From contig OZ023205.1 of assembly GCA_963995525.1 (NCBI GenBank), positions 41,690,379 to 41,754,378 on the forward strand: a DNA stretch of 64,000 bases. The letters run 5' to 3'. This stretch comes from Escarpia spicata (Eukaryota > Annelida > Polychaeta > Sabellida > Siboglinidae). Positions within the stretch are counted from its first letter, which is position 1; every line of letters begins with the position of its first letter. The notes beneath the pieces are model-generated. The model was not told the DNA's origin. It searched no databases and saw only the letters and a list, made by a program, of their open reading frames with translations. The translations under genes and the position numbers were made by a program. This document shows, one piece after another, positions 1 to 11,500 of this stretch.

Positions 1-342
1 ATACACGTACTAGGTTGTTACATATTTGCCTTCCATACATGAACTAGCTTGTTACATGTATGCCTTCCATATATGGTCTAGCTTGTTACATGTTTGCCTT
101 TCATACATGGTCTAGCCTGTTACATGTCTGCCTTCCGTACATGGACTAGGTTGTTACAGCTCCCTGACAGTCCCACACAGTTACCCGACAGACACACAAA
201 CTCCTGACTGACAGTGCCACACAGCTCCCTGACAATCTCACACAGCTCCCTGACAGTACCACGCAGTTCCTCGTCAGTCCCATACAGGGGTTCTGTATGT
301 ATGTATGTATGTATGTATGTATGTATGTATGTATGTATGTAG

Positions 343-530
343 GAGCCGTCGCACCACGGCGCCGATACTCGTCTAACTCGTATAACTAACTAACTAACTC
401 GTCTAACTCGTAGGGGGGTGGCGGGGGGTTCTGTATGTATGTATGTAGGTATGTAGGGTAATAAAAACATACAATTGTTTTCAATTTTTTTATTTTTTTA
501 TTACTACTACTATACACGTAAAAGCGCGCA
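343..530 (-). mobile_element. Polinton fragment: PolB end to protease end intergenic piece
   Basis: This matches, in reverse, the convergent intergenic region of the Polintons at 24120-24335 and 40260-40450. It has the GACGAGTTAG repeats, the C-rich block, the (CATA)n run and the TACTACTATACACGTAAAAGCG sequence found just past the protease gene. The piece is cut off at 530 by 21-bp satellite. Confidence 0.8.
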
Positions 531-856
531 GTCCCACACAGCTACCTGACAGTCACACACAGCTCCCCGGCAGTACCACACAATTCCCTAACAGTCCCAC
601 ACAGCTCCCTGACAGTCCCACACAGCTCCTGACCATCACACACAGCTCCTGACAGTCCCACACAGTTCCCTTACAGTCACACACAGCTCCCTGACAGTAC
701 CACACAGTTCGTTCCCTGTCAGTCCCACACAGCTCCATGACAGTCCCACACAACTCCCTGACAGTCTCACACAGCTCCGCCTGACAGTCCCACACAGCTC
801 CATAACAGTATTACACATCTTCCTGGCAATCCCACACAGTTCCTGTCAGTCTGAAA

Positions 857-999
857 ACAATTGTATGTTTTTATTACCCTACATACCTACATACATACAT
901 ACATACAGAACCCCCCGCCACCCCCCTACGAGTTAGACGAGTTAGTTAGTTAGTTATACGAGTTAGACGAGTATCGGCGCCGTGGTGCGACGGCTCCTA
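857..999 (+). mobile_element. Polinton fragment, second arm of palindrome
   Basis: This is the mirror copy of 343-480 in the other arm. It reads in the same direction as the Polinton sequence at 24180-24335 and ends where the polymerase coding region would begin. A (CATA)n run and satellite follow instead of polymerase sequence. Confidence 0.8.
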
Positions 1000-1067
1000 C
1001 ATACATACATACATACATACATACATACATACATACATACAGATCCCATGTATGGGACTGACGAGGA

Positions 1068-4000
1068 ACTGCGTGGTACTGTCAGGGAGCTGTGTGAGAC
1101 TGTCAGGGAGCTGTGTGGCACTGTCAGTCAGGAGTTTGTGTGTCTGTCGGGTAACTGTGTGGGACTGTCAGGGAGCTGTAACAACCTAGTCCATGTACGG
1201 AAGGCAGACATGTAACAGGCTAGACCATGTATGAAAGGCAAACATGTAACAAGCTAGACCATATATGGAAGGCATACATGTAACAAGCTAGTTCATGTAT
1301 GGAAGGCAAATATGTAACAACCTAGTCCGTGTATGGAAGGCAAACATGTAACAAGGTAGACCATGTATGGAAGGCAAACATGTCACAAGTTAGACCATGT
1401 ATGGAAGGGAGCTGTGTGGGACTGTCGGGAAGCTGTGTGGGACTGTCGGGAAGTGTGTGGGACTGTCATGGAGCTGTGTGGGACTGCCAGAACCTACCGC
1501 TCTATCGCTGTGACTAATGAGGAGGTTCCCAAATTAAATCAAAACATGACTAATGAGGTTCTTATTAATTAATAAAGATAATTAATAGGACTCGTGTAAA
1601 AGGCAACTTACCGGTCTATTGCTAAATAATAAGAACTAAATAAAATAAATGTCATGGAGCTGTGTGGGACTGCCAGGAACTGTGTGGTACTGCCGGGGAG
1701 CTGTGTGTGACTGTCAGGGAGCTGTGTGGGACTGTCGGAAGTTTTGGGACTGTCAGGCGGAGCTGTGTGAGACTGTCAGGGAGTTGTGTGGGACTGTCAG
1801 GGAGCTGTGTGGGACTGACAGGGAGCTGTGTGTGACTGTAAGGGAACTGTGTGGGACTGTCAGGGAATTGTGTGGTTCTTTCAGGGAGCTGTGTGAGACT
1901 GTCGGGGAGCTGTGTGGGACTGACCGGAACTGTGTGGGACTGTCAGAGAATTGTGTGGTAGGGAGCTGTGTGGGACTGTCGGGAAGCTGTGTGGGACTGT
2001 CGGGAACTGTGTGGGACTGTCATGGAGCTGTGTGGGACTGTCGGGTAACTGTGTAATACTGTTATGGAGCTGTGTGGGACTGTCAGGAGTTTTGTGTGAC
2101 TGTCGGGTAACTGTGTGGGACTGTCAGGGAACTGCGTGTGACTGTCATGGAGCTGTGTGGGACTGTCAGGGAGCTGTGTGGGACTGACCGGAACTGTGTG
2201 GGACTGTCAGGGAGCTGTGTTTGACTGCCAAGAGTTGTGTGGGACTGTAAGGGAACTGTGTGGGACTGTCAGGAGCTGTGTGGGACTGTCAGAGAGCTGT
2301 GTGGGACTGTAAGGGAATTGTGTGGTACTGCCGGGGAGCTGTGTGTGACTGTCAGGGAGCTGTGTGGGACTGTCAGGGAATTGTGTGATACTTTCAGGGA
2401 GCTGTGTGGGACTGTCGGGAAGCTGTGTGTGACTGTCGGGGAACTGTGTGGGACTGTCATGGAGCTGTGTGGGACTGCCAGGAACTGTGTGGGACTGTCA
2501 GGAAGCTGTGTTATACTGTTATGGAGCTGTGTGGGACTGTCAGGAGTTTTGTGTGACTGTCGGGTAACTGTGTGGGACTGTCAGGGAACTGTGTGGGACT
2601 GTCAGGGAGCTGTAACAACCTAGTCCATATACGGAAGGCAGACATGTAACAGGCTAGACCATGTATGAAAGGCAAACATGTAACAAGCTAGACCATATAT
2701 GGAAGGCATACATGTAACAAGCTAGTTCATGTATGGAAGGCAAATATGTAACAACCTAGTCCGTGTATGGAAGGCAAACATGTAACAAGCTAGACCATGT
2801 ATGGAAGGCAAACATGTCACAAGTTAGACCATGTATGGAAGGGAGACATGTAGCCAGGGAGCTGTGTGGGACTGTCGGGAAGCTGTGTGGGACTGCCAGG
2901 AACTGTGTGGGACTGTCATGGAGCTGTGTGGGACTGTCGGGAGTTTTGTGTGACTGTCGGGTAACTGTGTGGGACTGTCAGGGAACTGCGTGTGACTGTC
3001 GGAAGCTGTATGAGACTGTCGGGAAGCTGTGTGGGACTGTCGGAAACTGTGTGGGACTGTCATGGAGCTGTGTGGGACTGCCAGAACCTACCGCTCTATC
3101 GCTGTGACTAATGAGGAGGTTCCCGAATTAAATCAAAACATGACTAATGAGGTTCTTATTAATTAATAAAGATAATTAATAGGACTCGTGTAAAAGGCAA
3201 CTTACCGGTCTATTGCTAAATAATAAGACCTAAATAAAATAAATGTCATGGAGCTGTGTGGGACTGTCGGAAGCTGTATGAGACTGTCGGGAAGCTGTGT
3301 GGGACTGTCGGAAACTGTGTGGGACTGTCATGGAGCTGTGTGGGACTGTCAGGGAACTGCGTGTGACTGTCGGGGAGCTGTGTGGGACTGCCAGGAACTG
3401 TGTGGGACTGTCAGTAAGCTGTGTAATACTGTTATGGAGCTGTGTGGGACTGTCGGAAACTGTGTGGGACTGTCATGGAGCTGTGTGGGACTGCCAGAAC
3501 ATACCGCTCTATCGCTGTGACTAATGAGGAGGTTCCCAAATTAAATCAAAACATGACTAATTAGGTTCTTATTAATTAATAAAGATAATTAATAGGACTC
3601 GTGTAAAAGGCAACTTACCGGTCTATTGCTAAATAATACGACCTAAATAAAATAAATGTCATGGAGCTGTGTGGGACTGTCGGAAGCTGTATGAGACTGT
3701 CGGGAAGCTGTGTGGGACTGTCGGAAACTGTGTGGGACTGTCATGGAGCTGTGTGGGACTGTCAGGGAACTGCGTGTGACTGTCGGAAGCTGTGTGGGAC
3801 TGTCAGGGAACCTAGGCCATGTACGGAAGGCAGACATGTAACAAGCTAGACCATATATGGAAGATAGACATGTAACAGGCTAGACCATGTATGAAAGGCA
3901 GACATGTAACAAGCTAGACCATGTATGAAGGCAGACATGTAACAAGCCAGACCGTGTATGGAAGGTAAACATGTAACAAGCTAGTCCGTGTATGGAAGGC

Positions 4001-4530
4001 AAACATGTAACAAGCTAGACCATGTATGGATAGCAAATAAGTAAAAAGCTAGTACATGTATGGAAGGCAGACGTGTAACAAGCTAGACCATGTACGGAAG
4101 GCAAACATGTAACAAGCTAGACGTACTGCCGGGGAGCTGTGTGTGACTGTCAAGGAGCTGTGTGGGACTGTCAGGAAATTGTTTGGCACTTTCGGGGAGC
4201 TGTGTGGGACTGTCGAACCTACCGCTCTATCGCTGTGACTAATGAGGAGGTTCCCAAATTAAATCAAAACATGACTAATGAGGTTCTTATTAATTAATAA
4301 AGATAATTAATAGGACTCGTGTAAAAGGCAACTTACCGGTCTATTGCTAAATAATACGACCTAAATAAAATAAATGTTATGGAGCTGTGTGGGACTGTCG
4401 GAAGCTGTATGAGACTGTCGGGAAGCTGTGTGGGACTGTCGGAAACTGTGTGGGACTGTCATGGAGCTGTGTGGGACTGTCAGGGAACTGCGTGTGACTG
4501 TCGGAAGCTGTGTGGGACTGTCAGGGAACC
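1068..4530. repeat. 21-bp satellite arrays
   Basis: Diverged tandem copies of a 21-bp unit, roughly GGGACTGTCAGGGAGCTGTGT. They occur in blocks at about 1068-1190, 1408-1490, 1655-2615, 2855-3085, 3248-3500, 3660-3810, 4120-4215 and 4380-4530, and again at 5415-5512. Because 21 is divisible by 3 and the unit lacks stops, long open frames appear in several frames and on both strands, giving 7-residue repeats. These are not genes. Confidence 0.92.
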
Positions 4531-5415
4531 TAGGCCATGTACGGAAGGCAGACATGTAACAAGCTAGACCATATATGGAAGGTAGACATGTAACAAGCTA
4601 GATCATGTATGGAATGCAAATATGTAACAAGCTAGTCCGTGTATGGAAGGCAAACATGTAACAAGCTAGACCATGTATGGAAGGCAAACATGTCACAAGT
4701 TAGACCATGTATGGAAGGGAAACATGTAACAAGCTAGACCATGTATGGAAGACAGACATGTAACAAGCCAGACCATGTACGGAAGGCAAACATGTAACAA
4801 GCTAGTCCGTGTATGGAAGGCAAACATGTAACAAGCTAGTCCGTGTATGGAAGGTAAACATGTAACAAGCTAGTCCGTGTATGGAAGGCAAACATGTAAC
4901 AAGCTAGTCCATGTACGGAAGGGAAACATGTATCAAGCTAGACCATGTATGAAAGGCAGACCTGTAACAAGCTAGACCATGTATGGAAGGCAAACATGTA
5001 ACAAGCTAGTCCATGTATGTAAGGCAAACATGTAACAAGCTAGTCCGTGTATGGAAGGCAAACATGTAACAAGTTAGTCCATGTACGTAAGGCAAACATG
5101 TAACAAGCTAGCCCATGTACGGAAGGCCAACATGTAACAAGCTAGTCCATGTACGGAAGGCAGACATGTAACAGGCTAGACCATGTATGAAAGGCAGACA
5201 TGTAACAAGCTAGACCATGTATGGAAGGCAGACATGTAACAAGCCAGACCGTGTATGGAAGGTAAACATGTAACAAGCTAGTCCGTGTATGGAAGGCAAA
5301 CATGTAACAAGCTAGACCATGTATGGTTAGCAAATAAGTAAAAAGCTAGTACATGTATGGAAGGCAGACGTGTAACAAGCTAGACCATGTACGGAAGGCA
5401 AACATGTAACAAGCT
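1190..5415. repeat. 34-bp satellite arrays
   Basis: Tandem copies of a 34-bp unit, CATGTAACAAGCTAGACCAT plus GTATGGAAGGCAAA. Blocks lie at about 1190-1405, 2610-2850, 3815-4120 and 4530-5415, interleaved with the 21-bp arrays. The block 4530-5415 is the longest, about 26 units. The unit is not a multiple of 3, so open frames rotate through it. Copies are contiguous with no spacers. Confidence 0.92.
1493..4380 (+). repeat. 160-bp spacer repeat, four copies
   Basis: A non-satellite unit starts at ACCTACCGCTCTATCGCTGT and ends at AAATAAATGT. It recurs at about 1493-1650, 3087-3247, 3500-3659 and 4214-4378, always between 21-bp arrays. The segments 3661-3849 and 4379-4567 are nearly identical, giving a higher-order period of about 718 bp. 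Confidence 0.85.
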
Positions 5416-5644
5416 AGACGTACTGCCGGGGAGCTGTGTGTGACTGTCAAGGAGCTGTGTGGGACTGTCAGGAAATTGTGTGGCACTTTCGGGGAGCTGT
5501 GTGGGACTGTCGAACGGAAAGTACATTTTCAACGTTTTATTAAGCGTCGCCATCGTAGTACAACATTCGAAACAACGGCTTTTATTTTTAACCAATGTTA
5601 TAGCAAACAAAGCAAGCATAATGTTCTATTCGAGTCCGCTCCTG

Positions 5645-5998
5645 CGCTGAATGTACGTATGGACGGTCGACTCCAGCAGAGCGCGGTTGATGTAGTCGCG
5701 CCAGTCCGTGCCTAGCAGCCAGTCCGAAACGAACTGGACCAGATACAGCGCCGCATCGATCGCGCGCCCTCTCCAGAATCATCTCACTGAGGTGTTCGGC
5801 GAGGGGGACATCGCGTGCCGCTCATAGCGGAAGGCCAACTGACCCCGACCCGTCGCGATGACTTGACGTTGTATCACTTCCGGCGGTGTTGGCGACACCG
5901 TGTACAGACTCTCGTACGTCGGCGGTTCGATGTGTGGTACGCCTAGTGCCTCCTCGATGATAACGTCCAACTCGTTATCGCTACGCACGCACCCCTAC
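5645..5998 (-). pseudogene. PPxY-containing Polinton protein, copy A remnant
   Basis: The N-terminal half keeps the conserved start region including IEPPTYESL, opening directly after a CTGTAG splice-like site with no ATG. After about 65 codons the frame breaks near 5800. A later piece (about 5645-5760) matches the C-terminal part of copies at 27480 and 44733. The middle, including the Cys/His cluster, is deleted. Function unknown. Confidence 0.7.
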
Positions 5999-6595
5999 AG
6001 CACAAAGCAGATCCTACTAATCGCCTAACGCATAACTGACTAGTCTCGGATGTCTTTGCTTTCGGAAAGAAAAAAATGAACGGTCATGTAGTGCTTTTCG
6101 TTCACAAACGTTATTTACATCGATTTTCTATAATATAATGGCACTACACAGATCCCTACTCTCCACTGATCCTAAACAACCCTTCAATTCATGCTTTTAT
6201 AGTTCGTGTATCGTTTTTGAAATGGCATTGTTCTAGCTTCACATTCCGATCGTGATAAGCTACCCCCATTAGCGTCACGCGCGCCACAGCTGGCTTGCGT
6301 CACCATCCGGTTTCTAGTTATTGCCAAGAAAAAAATTCTACGTTCACGTTAGCGCGTTCGTTGTCAAATGTGACTTTCACATCGAATTTCTCTATTATTA
6401 ATACTCCACAATATGCCTGATCCCTAACTAAGCGTATACAACGGTTCATTTTATGATTTAAACGTTCGTTTATTGCCATTTTGATCTCTTTGCCTTCAAT
6501 GTTTTACTTCACTTTTGCGCATGCGCGCTTAACGCATAAATGACTTTAGGAAATAATGCATGCATGCAACGGTCGTTGCTCATTTTCATTCAATC

Positions 6596-7271
6596 ATGGC
6601 TACCGCCAGCACAACGTCTGAGCAACCTTCCACGAAAGATCAGCGGTAAGTTTTATTTTATTTTATTTATTTAGTAGAGCGTTAAGTCGTCTTTTAGCCT
6701 ATCCGTAAGTTTTATATTCTTTATTAATTACTTTTATATTAATAATATGCTATTCTTTATTAATTACTTTTCTTGATTAATTATTGATTTAGTTCTCCTC
6801 TTATATTAATAACAGTGATTTAGTTCTCCTCCATTATTCATATGCAAAGACCAGCGGTAAGTTTTATTTTATTTATTTTATTTAGTACAGCGGTATTTCG
6901 TCTTTTATCCTATCGGTAAGTTTTATATTAATTACTTTTTATATTATTTATATGCTATTCTTGTATTAAACTATTCTTTGTTATTTACTTTTATATTAAT
7001 AACAGTGATTTAGTTCTTGGGAAACTCCTCATTAGTCATATGCATTATTTCACAGATTCCACCTGCCTCGACGTGGAAAGGAAATACACCTGCCTACACA
7101 CAACACTCTACAACAAACCTGTATGTCGTGTGAAAACTTGCCGTTAATTCCAGCCGGTCGCTCAACAAATGCTACAACGGCAGTTTGACGGGGACAACTC
7201 ACGCGCCGCTCGGCTACGGCAGGGACGAGGCTCTCAAGCAAACATTACGCAGACCTGGCTCACGCCACCGT
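6596..7271 (+). pseudogene. two-exon left-end Polinton gene, copy A
   Basis: Exon 1 is 6596-6645 (ATGGCTACC to CAGCG, then GTAAG). Exon 2 begins at 7056 after CACAG. The junction keeps frame and gives the RxHLPRR motif shared with the intact copy at 47244. The acidic middle of exon 2 is deleted and an extra A in the ACAAATGC context, near the AGRST motif, shifts the frame. The intron contains a second copy of the donor region (AGACCAGCGGTAAG near 6850). Function unknown. Confidence 0.68.
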
Positions 7272-7559
7272 GACTTCTATTAATAAAACATAACTTACAC
7301 CATTTCGCGTCCATTCGTCTATCCACCGCATATAACCATCCTGATTTAACAGGCCGCTGAGTACAGCTTTTAAACGCTAAATGCATGCATGGGATTCGTT
7401 TCGTTTTGATAGCGCCACGGCTGAAATTAACGCCGTTACAGAGCCGGCTAGTCGCATGGTTATATTTAGAAACTAGGCCGCCGGATCATAGGTCATGGCT
7501 GCTGCTGCTGCTGCTGCTGCGAGCGCACGCCGCTGCTGCTACATAGGGTACAGCGGGGT

Positions 7560-7643
7560 TATTTTCACACAATGGGTTTAGAGCGCCGTTATAACCACAG
7601 TGGTTTTAGCTATAACCGTTGTGGTTATATAAAGGCCTATTAC

Positions 7644-7676
<33 letters not shown>

Positions 7677-8573
7677 ACGGTCGCTAGGGACGCTATATAA
7701 GTGCTTACGTAAGCACAACGGTAGGTCCTACGTTGATCGCTAGGGAATTAGTCACTGGGATAACCGCTAGGTGGTGACACCTCAAGGAAGGGTCATCAAT
7801 CAAAAAGTGACAGGCCTATATATATATATATATAATTAATTAATTATTAATTAATTTATTTATTTATTTATAACCACGGAGGTTTTAGCTATAACCGTAT
7901 GGTTATATAAAGAACGTAACTAGGGACGCTGTTATATCCTAACGTTGATCGCTAGGCGCTGTTACTGGAATAATCGCTAGATGGCGTTATCACGTAACTA
8001 GGGACGCTGCTAACGTAACTAGGGACGCCGTTATAGCCGCTAGGGCTAAACTAATTACTGGGCTACTCGCTAGGTGGCACCTCTATATCATCAATCAAAA
8101 GTGACAGGCCATCAATCACGTTTTTTATAAGTAGGTTCCCGATTTCTCTCGGGTTACACGAAACCCTTTGATCTTTTTTTTATAAGTAGGTTCCCGAAAA
8201 AGATAAGGACGTTTTTTATGCACGTAGTTAGGCCTACAGTAGGTCAAAAAGGGGCGGGGCGAGCGTCAAGCGTTATCACGTAACTACGGACGCTGCTAAC
8301 GTAACTAGGGACGTCTTTATAGCCGCTAGGGCTAAACTAATTACTGGGCTACTCGCTAGGTGGCACCTCTATAGCATCAATCAAAAGTGACAGGCCATCA
8401 ATCACGTTTTTTATAAGTAGGTTCCCGATTTCTCTCGGGTTACACAAAACCCTTTGATCTTTTTTTTATAAGTAGGTTCCCGAAAAAGATAAGGACGTTT
8501 TTTATGCACGTAGTTAGGCCTAAAGTAGGTCAAAAAGGGGCGGGGCGAGCGTGTGCCTGCCCTACATACTACT
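7560..8573. repeat. Polinton A right terminal region with tandem duplication
   Basis: Contains the subterminal motifs shared with copies B and C: CTACGTTGATCGCTAGG, CATCAATCAAAAAGTGACAG, two ATAAGTAGGTTCCCGA motifs and GGGGCGGGGCGAGC. Two 286-bp blocks (about 7985-8270 and 8271-8556) are tandem duplicates, so the terminal signals occur twice. An (AT)n run lies at 7643-7672. Confidence 0.8.
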
Positions 8574-11500
8574 AATGACATTATGGCCACTGGTGCAAAG
8601 CGCCATGGCATGCTCCTCAGGTGTGTTATGAGTACACAGGCCTGAGGGCGATGAGTGAAAAAGGTATGTGAATGCGTCCTGCCAAAAAACAAAACGTCAT
8701 GTCGCACCTGGTGTGATATTTTCAACAACAATGAAGGGGAGCATAATGAAGGCATAATTATGTTCAGCTACACGAGTGTACCCTTCCCTTGCAGAGCTAG
8801 CAGATTTGTTACGTAATAAACGCAATTACTTAATAGTGCATTCCATGAAGTGTATAAATTACTCACCAGAATTTTATATTTTAAAGTGATGCTCACTATC
8901 CTCGTCATGCAGTGACAACGAACTGTCAGAATTGGGGTTTGAAGTGGAGAGCGTCTCTGGGTGCGCAACTGCATTTGTATATGGACGAATACTACGCAAA
9001 GGAGGTGTGCCGCGAGAGTTCGCGTCCGGGTTGGCTGCATTCCCCGGGTCATTTCCGGGATATCTGTCAACAGCAATATGTTTAAATGTGTGCGCGACTC
9101 ATTAAAACACTTCTTTATGTAATAAATACGAATCCTTTTGTTACGAAAAGTTGGTATTGTGACCACAATAGTTGGAACATTGATTTGTGATCTTCATAAT
9201 CGGAGATGACGTCGCGACGGAGCAGTTCTGATGTTAAAAGGTGAACTATTGGTTTGGGATTGCCGCTACGCCTACAGTTGCACCCACTGATATTATATAT
9301 ATCATTATAGAACGTAAACAGACAGAACGACGCGAGCGCACGTGTTCTGCAGTGCCGGATTTTGCTTACGACGACCTGTACAACTACTGAGTATGTTGTA
9401 TTCAACCCCTCTGCATACACCGGTCATGTCAGAACTGCTGGGCAAGTGGTATACACTGGGTGCTGGACTGCATCCAGCTGCCAGCGCATCCACAGTCCCT
9501 GTACTGCTACTGCAGGCAACCAGAGCATGATAATTGATATGGCCATGGTGCAGAGCACGGCATAATCCTGTACTGTCAGGTTCTTTCATCTCAAGTGTTT
9601 GGGACTAAACAGCCCAAGCATGAGATTCTTCCGCGAAAAAGCGGATTTCCCCGGTTCACTAACTCGATTTGGCCGTTTCTGTGATTCGTCCAAATCCGAA
9701 AAATAGTTTTTTTAATATAGGGGTGGGGGGTTGTGACTTGGCAAACTTTGACAATAAAAATTATAAATTTCGTGATCGTCGTCCTTTCTCAAAAGCAAGC
9801 CGCATTCTGTTTGGCCAGAAACTGTGAATCACGGCCCAGCTTACAATCCGTGCATTTGTTTTGGCGGCAAATTAGTTGCGGCTGCAAGTTGTTTTCGAAG
9901 TTCACAGTCGCGTTCAGTCTACAGTAAGATGTCCGCTCTTATTTCAAACATTTTTGTATGAGTCAATTACTGAATTATCGGAATTAACGTAGCAGACGAG
10001 TGATTTTAAGATCGTAATTTAAAAAAATATTAGATCGTTTAGCTTGCCACGCGAGGGGTTGTAATGGCTTAAGTCTAAGGCTATATGACTTACATTACGG
10101 CGCCGGCCTACACTCACGTCGCTGGCGTTACGGGTCATGGCATAGTACAGCACCGTTAACGATATGTAAACACGAATTGTAAGCGGAGTATAAGTTTTGG
10201 CGATAACTTTAAGGTATCCTAGAGGGGTTTATAGATTATTTTGGATAAAAATAAGTATATGCCAAAACTTGTAAGTTTTCTTGGATGGGCGATAATATGT
10301 CAAAGTATAGTACGCCTGTTCACTTTAACGTATGGTTTAGGTTATTATTAATTAAATAACAATTTGAATTAAAATTACCTGACGTTGTTAATATGAACAC
10401 TTTTAGGGGATATGGCGTGCACCAAGAAGGATGTTGTACAGAGAGGGGACGAGTTGAATTTGAAGAAGCAAGAGAAAAGCAGCTGAACAGGTTTCCCAAG
10501 AGCCAAGACGTAAAGTGCCAAAGAGTCTGTCCACCTCCTCTCCTCAGTCCTTGCTCAGTCTGAGAAGAGAAAGAAAGCTGTGAGTGCCAGGATCAAGCAC
10601 AGACAAGAATAGAAGTGAAGTCACATGCCCACAATGAACACTTGTAAAGTTTACAAGTTTATGGTTTCAGTGAGCACTAGTAGATGTGGACATTTGTGTG
10701 TGAATTTCAGTGTACTGTACATTAGAATTATCATTTAAAAAAACATTAGTTATTTAAAGCATTTTTGTGTATTTTTGTCACATTGACCATTTGTGTAATG
10801 TTGTAGTTTTGACAATGTAGTATAGACTGCTTCTGGTTTTTTGTTTGGTATGAAAAGTATGTGCTTTTACATTGATGTGCACGGAACTGTTTGCTTACAC
10901 TTTTGATTAATACAATCCCAAATGTAGTGTTTCTATGCACGATTTTACATGAAATGGAAGTTACAGGATTATACAAAAACAGTGTGAAAATACACTAGAT
11001 TGCATCACAAACAAAGATGTATCTAATCCAGACCCCCCTTTCTTCCCCAGTTTGCCGCGCCGCGTGCAAATGTTCTTCGGAAATGACTTGCCGAATCTCA
11101 CATGCCTGAAGAGCGCGTCCAAGAGAGAGTGGCCATATCCGGACTGCAGGAAGTTGAAAAAGAAGAGTAACTAGGCAACTACATATCTGTGCATGTGTGA
11201 CAGTGACACTGTAGTCTGCTTACGCGTGATTGGTGAATATGTATCTGCTTTACCTATTACATGTACTTTATGATGGCCTACATGTATGTATAACCTAAAT
11301 CAGGCCAGACTTAATTGAAAGTTAGATTTGCGCACCTGGTTCCACTGACTATTGTGTAGATATTGCTGGAGTTACTGTAAGATGTTAATGGTATTATTGG
11401 CACAGTCATGACACAGTTATGTTGGAAAAGCCTTCTCTTGTGAACAATGAGCAATAGATCGTTCTTCAACTTCACAATATTAATTTGGATTATTGTTCAT

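Larger units (their letters stand above)
1..1335. repeat. 1.3-kb palindrome (inverted repeat, 370-bp spacer)
   Basis: Bases 1-482 are nearly the exact reverse complement of 853-1335. Positions 1-90 match 1246-1335, and the block ending in CAATTGTTTTC at 482 pairs with GAAAACAATTG at 853. Each arm holds 34-bp satellite, 21-bp satellite, a (GTAT)n/(CATA)n run and a Polinton-derived intergenic piece. The spacer 483-852 is an A/T-rich stretch followed by reverse-oriented 21-bp satellite. The repeat may extend beyond the window on the left. Confidence 0.9.
5516..8573 (+). mobile_element. Polinton A, right-end fragment
   Basis: Collinear with 27330-30243 (copy B) and 44595-50091 (copy C). From 5516 it carries the sequence lying upstream of the polymerase gene, then the PPxY gene remnant, the promoter region, the two-exon left-end gene and a right terminal repeat ending CATACTACT at 8573, followed by AATGAC. 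The RPA-like gene is missing: near 6000 the sequence jumps from the equivalent of 45353 to that of about 46690. The left boundary abuts 21-bp satellite. Confidence 0.88.

Noticed and set aside
1649..2623. Long plus-strand open frames rich in CGTVREL/VGLSGSC
   Set aside because: Produced by the stop-free 21-bp satellite; the same happens in other frames and on the other strand.
4530..5415. Regular repeats resembling a CRISPR array
   Set aside because: Units are contiguous 34-bp tandem copies without unique spacers, in a eukaryotic setting.
8768..9589. Overlapping minus-strand frames of 94-132 codons
   Set aside because: No domains, no family pattern, and several overlapping alternatives; likely chance.
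11041..11165. Possible exon after CCCCAG with CRAACKC
   Set aside because: Stops after about 20 codons and no partner exon is visible.
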